From positions 1 to 64,000 of the forward strand of contig NZ_JAPDHZ010000004.1 in NCBI RefSeq assembly GCF_029525555.1: a DNA stretch of 64,000 nucleotides, written 5' to 3'. The notes under the pieces were generated by a model that was given only the letters and a program-made list of their open reading frames with translations, did no database searches and had not been told where the DNA came from. Origin of the DNA: Cohnella ginsengisoli (lineage in GTDB: Bacteria > Bacillota > Bacilli > Paenibacillales > Paenibacillaceae). The translations under genes and the position numbers were made by a program. Shown here piece by piece: positions 56,639-64,000 of the stretch (position 1 is the first letter of the stretch; each line of letters opens with the position of its first letter).

Positions 56639-57568
56639 TCAAGCCCCCCAACGGGACAAATGAGAGCCTCTCCAACGGGCTTTGCTTCCGAAATAGAGCC
56701 AAGGCACTTGTAGCGTTGGTTTAAACGCGGTGAGTTGCGGATAGGTAACGACAGGAGAGTTCGCGCACCATTCGACCGTCGATTGAAAGGCCGAAGCGCT
56801 GCGAAAAGCGCAATTGAGGCGAAACGTAAATTCATTCAAATATCCTTGCAAATGCTTGGCGCCGATGCCGTTGAAGGTCAGGTTGAGCCAAGCGTTCAAT
56901 TGTCGAGCAACCAAGCTTAGGGCAGGATGATTTTTACGATACCGGTGGATCTCGGGCAGAGAGGAACAATTGGTATGCGCTTCGTGAAATGCTTGGACGC
57001 CTTCGGGTTTGACAAATCGTTTATTTTGGTAAACGTGGCTCGGATCAGGTTGTTTGATCTTGATAACGGCAGGCAGGCCTTCGTCGTTGAACGAAGCGCC
57101 GATGAGCAACGGCTGACGTGCGTCATCGAAGGTCGGATCGCCGTAATAACATCGGTCGATGCGGACATCGCCGGTTAACAGGATGGAAGCGTCGGCTTCG
57201 GACATGGCGTTTCTGATTTTATGAGCCATCAGCCAGGCGGTTTTGTAGGTGACCTGAAGCAATCCGCTGAGCCGCAGAGCGCTGATGCCATCCGTGCGGG
57301 ATAACAAATAGATCGCATGAAACCATCGGGTCAAGGACGTGCGGCTGCCTTCCATAACCGTTCCTACGATCAGGGACGTCTGTAGCCGGCATGAAGCGCA
57401 TTCGTACAGGGGCAGGCGTCGAGTCGATATTTCATAATATCGGGTACTGCCGCATGCCGAACAGCGAAACCCGCCTGGCCAGCGAGCGTCGAACAAGGAA
57501 GAGATACAAGCTTGCTCCGTGCCGAAAGCGGCAAGAAACTCGTCGTTTGTCATCGGGGCTTCCAGCAT
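56639..57568 (-). CDS. IS1595-like transposase with degenerate catalytic motifs, 309 aa
   Basis: Intact frame resembling IS1595/ISXO2 transposases. The N-terminal zinc ribbon is FRCSACGSTRYY...YECASCRLQ (two Cys pairs), followed by the region GTVMEGSRTSLTRWFHAIYL and KTAWLMAHKIRNAM. The first catalytic position is GDVRIDRCYYG, where IS1595 has VDEtYiGG; the second TDG and the HTN-x-EGFWS segment are not recognisable, though HLQGYLNEFTFRLN is retained. The DDE triad therefore looks incomplete. The ATG at 57568 has AAAGGAG ten bases upstream. It may be a decayed or domesticated transposase. Confidence 0.7.
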   Translation of the reverse strand: MLEAPMTNDEFLAAFGTEQACISSLFDARWPGGFRCSACGSTRYYEISTRRLPLYECASCRLQTSLIVGTVMEGSRTSLTRWFHAIYLLSRTDGISALRLSGLLQVTYKTAWLMAHKIRNAMSEADASILLTGDVRIDRCYYGDPTFDDARQPLLIGASFNDEGLPAVIKIKQPDPSHVYQNKRFVKPEGVQAFHEAHTNCSSLPEIHRYRKNHPALSLVARQLNAWLNLTFNGIGAKHLQGYLNEFTFRLNCAFRSASAFQSTVEWCANSPVVTYPQLTAFKPTLQVPWLYFGSKARWRGSHLSRWGA

Positions 57569-57700
57569 GGCCACGGCGCTCCTTTAAAAAAAGCTCATTC
57601 CAATGATTAAATAATACCAAACATATGTTCTTAATTCAATCGTTGAATTCCAAATTTATGTTAAATGTAAATGTTAGTCGAAAGTTAAAAAATCGCTTTT
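57569..57700. other. AT-rich upstream region of the transposase gene
   Basis: This stretch is AT-rich, in contrast to neighbouring genes. It holds GTTGAATT-type elements that could be a promoter for the transposase gene. No other feature is seen. Confidence 0.35.
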
Positions 57701-57725
57701 CCTGAGCGACGGGGATAATGGCATG
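57701..57725 (-). repeat. 25-bp dispersed repeat, copy D (inverted)
   Basis: Reverse complement begins CATGCCATTATCCCCG and ends CTCAGG, matching copy B at 22 of 25 positions. Confidence 0.8.
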
Positions 57726-57800
57726 AAATCAAAAAAAGAGGTGTATAGCGCCTGTGCCAGCTTGTAGAAGATTTTATCCCTTGACCCTATGAATGTCTGC

Positions 57801-57829
57801 TTATGTATGCCTCCGCCGCGCTCTATAAT
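57801..57829 (+). promoter_or_regulatory. Candidate promoter of the YesM-like kinase gene
   Basis: TTATGT, 17 bases, then a perfect TATAAT at 57824-57829, about 93 bases ahead of the ATG. Confidence 0.45.
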
Positions 57830-57921
57830 GTGACTACGGCCCGCTTCCATCCTGCTATAATGACACCAGGAAGTTAGACGAACATTTATCCCTTATGCGG
57901 GAAAGAGAAAGGCTGGGTCCG

Positions 57922-59804
57922 ATGAGTCTGGGCAAGCGCGTGTTTACCGCCTTTTTTTCTTTATCATCATGCCGCTCGTCGTGCTTGGCACGATCTCTTA
58001 TTTGACCTTCCAGCATATAACGGAGCAGAAGTATTCGGATCAGATGGAGCTGTCGATGAACGCGATCGGCCGCAATCTGAACAATATGATCAAGGAAGCG
58101 AACTACTTCTCGGACTTCTGGGTGACGACGGAGGACAGCGTGGAGAGCGTGGAGCAGGCGCTCGGCGCGGGCGTGCAGAGTACCGGGGGCAAGCAAGACA
58201 AGTCCAAGGAGACCGAAAGCGGAGATTACGAGGAGCTGCTCGAGAAACAAAAGCTAACGGGCCGGGTGCTGCTCACGTACCCCGGGATTAAGTCGGTAAC
58301 GCTGTACCATATCGACGGCAAAGTCGTGAATCTCCGGTTCGTCGTCGACGAGCCGATCCCGAGGGACGTGCTGGAGAGCAATCCGATCTACCCTGAAGTG
58401 CTGAAAAAAAACGGCGCGCCGGTATGGATCGGTCCGAACGAGGATGCGAGACTGACGGGCGCGAACAACCTGTTCACGCAAATCCGGGTGCTGCTCGACA
58501 TCGATACGCTTCAGCCTAAAGGCGTGCTGGTCATGCGCTTCGGCATGACCGAATTGGCGCGGACTTTTAATTTTTATAATACGGAAGGGGACGGCGACAG
58601 GCGGTATCTTATCGTTGGCAGAGGCGGCGTCGTCGTATATGACAGTGCCGGGAAGAACGAAGGCCGGTCGTTCGCGGAGACCGACCCGGACGGCAGGCTG
58701 GACCTATCGCGTAACTTCCAGACCCAAAAGATGAAGTTCGACGGCGAGAAAAGCCTCGTCTCCGTCCACAATCTGGGCGACATCAAGCGCCTTGGCACGG
58801 GAGACTGGACGCTGGTCACCGTGACGGACTGGGGGTATTTGTCGGGGGATCTCGCTTCGATTCTCCGGTACGTCGTGATGATCACGATCGGCTGTCTGGC
58901 CTGCGCGCTCGTGTTCAACCTGATGTTCGTCCGGCGGACCATCAGCTTCATCGTGAGCGTCGTCGGCGCGATGCGGAAGGTGGAGCGAGGCGATCTCACG
59001 ACGCGGGTGCCGGTGACGGGCAACGACGAGACGGTTATCCTCGCCAAAGGCTTTAACAGTCTCGTCGAGCGGGTGTCGGAGCTGCTCAGCGACGTGACGA
59101 TGGAGCAGCGGCGCAAGCGGAAGGCGGAGATGATGCTGCTCCAAGCGCAGATTAAGCCGCACTTCTTGTTTAACGCGCTGGAATCGATCAACATTTTGGC
59201 GGTCCAGAACGAGGGGCGCAAAGTTAGCAAAATGGTGCAGCGGCTAGGCAATATTTTCCGCATCAGCATCACGCAAAAGGAAGAAATCACGATCGAGCAG
59301 GAGCTGGAGCATCTTCGCAGCTATCTGGAAATTCAAAAGTTCCGTTTCGAAGAGCTGTTCGAATATACGATCGAAGTCCCGCCGGCGTTAATGGGGCATT
59401 CGATTCTGAAGCTAACGATCCAGCCGCTCGTCGAAAACAGCATTCAGCACGGGTTTGAGGGCATCGATTATTCAGGCAAGATTACCGTATCGGCGGCGTT
59501 AGAAGACGAAAAAATCGTATTTTACGTGGAGGACAACGGTATCGGCATCTCAGACGAGCGGCTCGCCTCGTTCGCCTCAAGCGGCGTGACGACGCTCGAA
59601 CAGCTCTATGAGGAATCGCCGGAGACGGGCGAGAGGCGCGGGATGGGCGTCGGGAATGTCGCCGATCGGCTGCGCATTCACTACGGCGCCAACTATGGAC
59701 TGATGCTGTGCAGCGCGCCTGGGCAAGGAACGATCATCAAGTGCGTCATACCTAGCGAGACGGGAGGCGGCGAACGTGAGATTAAAGGCGCTGTTGGTGG
59801 ATGA
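57922..59804 (+). CDS. YesM-type sensor histidine kinase, frame break near start
   Basis: Membrane sensor of a carbohydrate-type two-component pair. It has an N-terminal helix (MSLGKRVFTAFF...IIMPLVVLG), an extracellular Cache-like region of about 250 residues, a second helix (YVVMITIGCLACALVFNLMF), a HAMP domain (AMRKVERGDLTTRVP), the His_kinase domain with QIKPHFLFNALESIN, and an ATPase domain with PLVENSIQHGFEG and VEDNGIGIS. The first 10 codons and the rest lie in different frames. The T7 run 57952-57958 must be T8 or T5, the only break here that is not a simple one-base excess. About 626 residues. Overlaps the regulator by 29 bases. Confidence 0.85.
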
Positions 59805-61403
59805 CGAGATCAACATTTTAAAAAACCTTCAAGCCGTCATTCCTTGGGAAGAGCTTCGCGTCGACGTCGCGGGTACGGCCAAAAACGGCGAGGCGGCGCT
59901 TGCGCTCGCCCGCGAGCATTCGCCCGAGTTGATCCTGTGCGACATCCGCATGCCGGTTATGGACGGCATTCAGTTTTTGGAGGAACTGCGCGAGATGGGT
60001 TCCGACGCCGAGGTGATCATGATGACGGGCTACCAGGACTTCAGTTATGTCCGATCCGTCATTCGGTACGAGGTCAAGGATTATATTTTGAAGCCGCTCG
60101 ACTACGACGAGTTGGGTCAGACGATCAGCAGGCTGGCTGACGGCATTCGGGAACGCAAGGCAGAGCAGCAAAGCATTCAGCGGGAGTGGCACCAGGTGTT
60201 TCACCTGGCCTACGAAAAAGTGCTCTACGACGTTCTGATGGAAGTAGGGGGCGGCTCGGCAAAGCCTTTCCTGAAACAACATGAGCTGTCGGGCGGGGGG
60301 GGTGTCGTTCGCAATGCTGCTTGTGGACGTGGCGGATTATTCGCAGAAGGAACGCAATTGGGACGATAAGGAGCGAAAGCTATGGAATTTCGCGGTCCAC
60401 AACGTTCTTCAGGAATATTTGACATCGCTTAAAATACCTTATACCGCGTTGCAGGTTCGAAACGGGGAGTGGTGCGTGCTGATCGAACGCATGCCCGCAG
60501 CCGCGTTCGACAGGGCGGAGTGCGAGGAATGGAGCCGCCAACTGAGGGAAGCCGTGGAGCGGTATATCAAGATCCAAATACGCGTCGCGCTCCATCCGGC
60601 GCCCGTATCGCTGGAAAAGCTGGCGCGGGTTTACAAGAATCTGCAGCGTTCGCTCAGCCTGAACGCCGGAACAGACGATGCGGTTATCGTGCCCGAGCGG
60701 ACGAAGCAGCAATCGGAGCATTCGCAGCGATTGTGGGATCGGATCGAGGAAATGGTCACGGGGCTCAAGCGCTGCGACCGCCGGAAAACGGAGGGCGCGC
60801 TGCGGGAACTGAACGAAAGCTTCCGTCATCTGCCCGACGATTCGTATGAGCGCGTGCAACCGATCCTTCACTATCTCTGCCTGCATCTGCTGCGGGAGAT
60901 GCGTTCGATGGACGTCATACAGGGGGGAGGACGAGACGGAGTTTTGGAAGCAGCTCGACCGCAACCCGGGCATTCGCGAGACGCTGACCGTCATTAATCG
61001 GCTGGTCGACCGTTCGATCGACAATGTAATGAAAAAGAAGACGAGCGACGTGCTGATGCTGTCGGCGCGCGATTATATCGAACGGAATCTGTCCTCCGAT
61101 CTTAGCATCGATGCGATGGCCGATTATTTGGGTATCAGCGGCAGCTATTTCAGCCTCTTGTTCAAGCAGCACTTCGGCGAGACGTTCGTCGAATACGTCA
61201 CCAAGCAGCGGATGGAAATGGCCAAGTCGATGCTCGCCATCAGCGATAAGAGCATTACGGCGATCGGCTTGATGGTCGGCTATGCCGAACGAAGATATTT
61301 CACCCGGGTATTCAGCAAATATACCGGGTTTCTGCCTTCGGAGTACAGGGAGCAAACGCAGGGCAGGACGTTGGCGCAGGACAAAAACGATTCCGGACGA
61401 TAA
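59776..61403 (+). CDS. YesN-type AraC response regulator, two frame breaks
   Basis: Partner of the kinase. The receiver domain has the DDE acidic pair, phospho-acceptor Asp in LILCDIRMPVMDG, Thr in MMTGYQ and Lys in ILKPLDYDE. A middle domain of about 260 residues follows, then a C-terminal AraC domain (IDAMADYLGISGSYFSLLF and ITAIGLMVGYAERRYFTRVF). The frame breaks at the G8 run 60295-60302 and the G6 run 60922-60927, each one G too long. Corrected length is 541 residues. GTG start after GGGAGGCGG. Likely controls carbohydrate uptake or the adjacent nagZ-like gene. Confidence 0.87.
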
Positions 61404-61431
61404 TCGCGCGGAGCAACGAAGGAGAAAAGAA

Positions 61432-63028
61432 ATGTCGAACCTTAATCGCGGTCCGGACGGCCTGGACCTCAAGAGCAAAGTCGGCCAGCTGTTCATGTGC
61501 GGATTCGACGGTCATGAGCCTGCAGACGGTATTCGCCGGTTGATCGAGGATTACGGGCTCGGCGGCGTCATTTATTTCAGGCGCAACTTGAAGGACGCCG
61601 TGCAGGTCGCTAGCCTGACGAAGGCGCTTCAGGAGAGGGCGGCCGTGCCGCTCCTGGTGTCGATCGACCAGGAAGGCGGCATGGTCGTGCGCCTGGAGGA
61701 GGGCGTGACGGTCATGCCCGGCGCGATGGCCATCGGCGCAGCCGGCGACGCCGAGCTGGCCCGCGAGGCCGCGATGCGGTCGGGCGCGGAGCTGCGGGCC
61801 CTCGGCGTCAACATGAACTTCGCGCCTTGCCTGGACGTGAACAACAATCCCCGCAATCCCGTTATCGGCGTCCGGTCTTATGGCGAGAATCCGCAGAAAG
61901 TGGCCAAGCTCGGCACGGCGGTCGTTCTCGGCTACCGGGAGGGCGGCATCGCGGCCGTCGCCAAGCATTTTCCCGGACATGGGGACACGGCTGCCGACTC
62001 GCATCACGCGCTGCCGGTCGTGCCGCACGGGCGCGATCGTCTGGATGCGGTGGAGCTCGTGCCTTTCCGGGCTGCCATCGCGGCCGGCGTCGACGCGATC
62101 ATGACGGCGCATGTCGTTTTCCCGGCGTATGAGCCCGACGGCGTGCCGGCGACGCTGTCGAAGCGGATCCTGACGGGGGGTGCTGCGCGAGCGGCTCGGC
62201 TTTGATGGCGTCGTCGTCACAGACTGCCTGGAGATGAACGCCATTTCGGAAACGATCGGCGTCGCAAGGGGGGCGGTCGAGGCCGTCAAAGGAGGCGCGG
62301 ACCTGATCCTCGTGAGCCATCGGCTCGATCGGCAGATCTCGGCGCTCGAAGCAGTGTACGAGGCCGTGCTGGCGGGCGAAATCCCCGCGTCCCGCATCGA
62401 CGAAGCCGTCCGGCGCGTCTGGTCGCTGAAGGAGAAGCGCGGGCTGTTCGCTGGTACGTCGGCTGCGGCGCCGGACGCCGCGCTGGCAGAAGCGGTGGCG
62501 CGCAGATTGAGCGAACGAGCGGTGACGGTCGTGAAAGGCGCGGAGCGGCTGCCGCTCCGTGCCGACGGCCGGACGCTGGTCGTCTGGACGGAAGCCCGCA
62601 CGAGCACGGAGGTCGTCGAGGCGGTCGAACAGAGCTGGACGCTCGGCGCGGCGCTTAGCGGAGGAGTGGTGGACGTAACCGAAATCGCGATCGGTCTCGA
62701 ACCGACGGAGGCGGAAAAGAACGAAGTGACGTCGTCAGCCGTGGCTGCGGAAAGCATCGTGTTCTGCTCCTACGATGCGGGCTTCTACCCCGGGCAGGCG
62801 GCACTCATTCGGGTGCTGCATGAATCGGCCGAGGCGGCGGGCCGGACGTTCGTCCTGGCGTCCTTGCGTACGCCGTACGATCTGCTTGAGGTTCCGGCGG
62901 TTCCCGTATATATTTGCGCATACGAGAACAAGCCGTCGATGATGTCGGCTTTAGCGGGCGTATTGACCGGCAGGCTGCCTGCCGTCGGACGGCTGCCGGT
63001 AACGATCGGCGATTACCCTTGTTTCTGA
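61432..63028 (+). CDS. nagZ: GH3 beta-N-acetylhexosaminidase (NagZ-like), frame break
   Basis: Removes N-acetylglucosamine from muropeptides or chitin-type oligosaccharides. The GH3 barrel shows KVGQLFMCGFDG, SIDQEGGMVVRL, the KHFPGHGDT loop with the catalytic His dyad typical of NagZ (around residues 178-186) and the nucleophile Asp in VVVTDCLEMNAI. A second alpha/beta domain follows to the end, as in longer Gram-positive NagZ proteins. No signal peptide. The G6 run 62175-62180 is one base too long; with five it reads ILTGVLRERLGFDG and gives 531 residues. It starts 29 bases after the YesN-like gene. Confidence 0.9.
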
Positions 63029-63047
63029 CCGATCTTCTTTATTATGC

Positions 63048-63087
63048 GAAGCCGCCGTTCAGCCTCAGCGCTGACGGCGGCTTCTTG
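63048..63087 (+). terminator. Terminator of the nagZ-like gene
   Basis: GAAGCCGCCGT and ACGGCGGCTTC with inner CAGC/GCTG form a strong stem followed by TTGCTT. Confidence 0.8.
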
Positions 63088-63186
63088 CTTAGACCCGCCT
63101 GTCGCGGGTCATGGGGGGTTTCGCCTCGGCGTTCGAGTCTATGTTATAATAACGGGCATTAAGCGATCGTCGGAGGTCTCATCTGA

Positions 63187-64000
63187 ATGCCTTATTCCCG
63201 TGTTCAATCCAAGCAAAAAGCCAAGCGGAAACGCCGCTTTCCGATCGTCGCCATCGCCGTGCTGGCCGTCGCGCTGATCGCGGCCGTAGGCGCGTATGCG
63301 GCATTCGTGGCGGGCAACGGGGACGGCGGCGCGTCGCCGCCGCCGGTCTCTTCCGCATCTTCGTCTGCCTCCGCGTCCGCGGGGCCGCAACCTTCCGGCG
63401 CTGCTGCCTCGCCGGCCGAATCGTCCGAGCCTGCGGAGACGCCCGATTCAGCCCCTACGTCCGAACCGGACGACGAAGGGCAAGGGGAGCCGTCGGACGA
63501 GGAGACGCCTGCAGCGCCTTCCCCGTCGACCGAAGCGCCTGCGGCCACGCCCGACGCAGGAACGGCTGAACCTAGCGATTCGGCGCCATCGGGCGCATCC
63601 GTCTCGCTTGCCTTCGTCGGCGATATTTTGCCGGCGTCGACCGTCGGCAAGCTGATCGAGCAATACGGCGTGGACTATCCGTTCAAGCTGGCAAAGCCGT
63701 TGTTGGAGTCGGCCGATATCGCGGCCGGCAACCTGGAGGCGCCGATCACGACGCGCGGCACGCCCGCCGAGAACAAGCAATACGTATTCAAGGGTAAGCC
63801 GGAATACCTGGCCGGACTCAAAAACGCCGGGCTGGACGTCGTCAGCCTCGCCAACAACCATACGCTCGATCAGGGCTGGGAGGGTCTGAGCGACACGATG
63901 GACGCGCTCGACGACATCAAGCTCAAGCATATGGGTTCGGGCGCGGACGACAAAGAAGCGTTCGAGCCCGTCTATATCGAGCATAACGGCATCACGGTCG
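63187..64000 (+). CDS. CapA-family surface protein, cut by window end
   Basis: Partial gene, 271 codons read with no stop. It has a basic cytoplasmic start (MPYSRVQSKQKAKRKRR), one membrane anchor (residues 18-42), a Ser/Pro/Ala/Glu-rich linker of about 95 residues, then a CapA-type metallophosphatase-like domain beginning SLAFVGDILPAST with NLEAPITTRG and LANNHTLDQGW. CapA/PgsA-type proteins take part in poly-gamma-glutamate synthesis, but many homologues in Paenibacillaceae are stand-alone. A TATAAT at 63145-63150 may be its -10. Confidence 0.88.
   Translation, partial: MPYSRVQSKQKAKRKRRFPIVAIAVLAVALIAAVGAYAAFVAGNGDGGASPPPVSSASSSASASAGPQPSGAAASPAESSEPAETPDSAPTSEPDDEGQGEPSDEETPAAPSPSTEAPAATPDAGTAEPSDSAPSGASVSLAFVGDILPASTVGKLIEQYGVDYPFKLAKPLLESADIAAGNLEAPITTRGTPAENKQYVFKGKPEYLAGLKNAGLDVVSLANNHTLDQGWEGLSDTMDALDDIKLKHMGSGADDKEAFEPVYIEHNGITV

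Larger units (their letters stand above)
56316..57725. mobile_element. Candidate IS1595-like element between inverted 25-bp repeats
   Basis: A 1,410-base segment bounded by copy C (56316-56340) and copy D (57701-57725) of the 25-bp repeat in inverted orientation. It holds an IS1595-like transposase gene on the minus strand and an A-rich, T-poor tract. No target-site duplication is obvious outside the repeats, so whether these are the true ends is unproven. Confidence 0.4.

Noticed and set aside
3619..62180. Programmed ribosomal frameshifting as an explanation for the frame breaks
   Set aside because: The breaks affect unrelated housekeeping genes, need removal of a base each time, and show no stimulatory structure pattern; sequence error is simpler. 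It is kept as a testable alternative.

Overview
The window looks like a chromosome segment of a high-GC, spore-forming Firmicute of the Paenibacillaceae (Cohnella/Paenibacillus-like). The pointers are a YjcZ-type spore peptide, the coproporphyrin-dependent hemE-hemH-hemY order, an LTA-synthase-type sulfatase, YtxG/YtxH-type small proteins, YesM/YesN-type two-component genes, many AraC regulators next to glycoside hydrolases, and strong GGAGG ribosome sites. No tRNA, rRNA, CRISPR array or prophage was seen. The genus is an inference.

Layout. 1-3.1 kb: terminator, small membrane peptide, SGNH hydrolase, FabV enoyl reductase. 3.2-6.7 kb: an ABC ATPase/permease with a DesK/NarL-type two-component system, like the YvfRS-YvfTU/Lnr set. 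6.7-10.6 kb: YjcZ, a small membrane protein, M48 protease, alpha/beta hydrolase, luciferase-like oxidoreductase. 10.7-15.1 kb: GH95 fucosidase, PatB-type aminotransferase/lyase, AraC regulator. 15.2-18.8 kb: futalosine menaquinone genes mqnB-mqnD, ThuA protein, AraC regulator. 19-22.7 kb: nrdI-nrdE-nrdF behind a structured leader with an NrdR-like box. 23-26 kb: papain-like amidase, repeat coiled-coil protein, Fur-boxed truncated AraC gene, another AraC gene. 26.1-31.5 kb: GH78 rhamnosidase and GH2 beta-mannosidase. 31.7-36.9 kb: a secreted propeller protein followed by pstS-pstC-pstA-pstB. 37-41 kb: short inverted repeats, guaB and two alpha/beta hydrolases. 41.2-48.4 kb: solitary holin, CuA cupredoxin, Dabb protein, HepT-like DUF86, Fe-S-type regulator, YtxG/YtxH-like pair, murI, LysM-M14 peptidase, HesB and DUF1450 proteins. 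48.4-52.6 kb: LTA synthase-like enzyme, O-methyltransferase, MFS transporter. 52.7-56.2 kb: hemEHY. 56.3-57.7 kb: a degenerate IS1595-like transposase gene between inverted 25-bp repeats. 57.9-64 kb: YesM/YesN-type kinase and regulator, a NagZ-like GH3 enzyme, and a CapA protein cut by the window end.

The dominant oddity is technical or evolutionary. About 26 positions show a reading-frame break, nearly all in a homopolymer that is exactly one base too long. When one base is removed at each site every gene has a whole number of codons and resumes its family sequence, and two apparent gene fusions become ordinary GTGA overlaps. Unpolished sequencing error is the likeliest cause. The affected genes are annotated here as single CDS spans with the break described.

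The most interesting non-coding signals are a 25-bp repeat in two inverted pairs (37.1/37.5 kb and 56.3/57.7 kb), a nested palindromic element at 37.23-37.37 kb, an A-rich and T-poor degenerate tract beside the transposase, and the nrdI leader.
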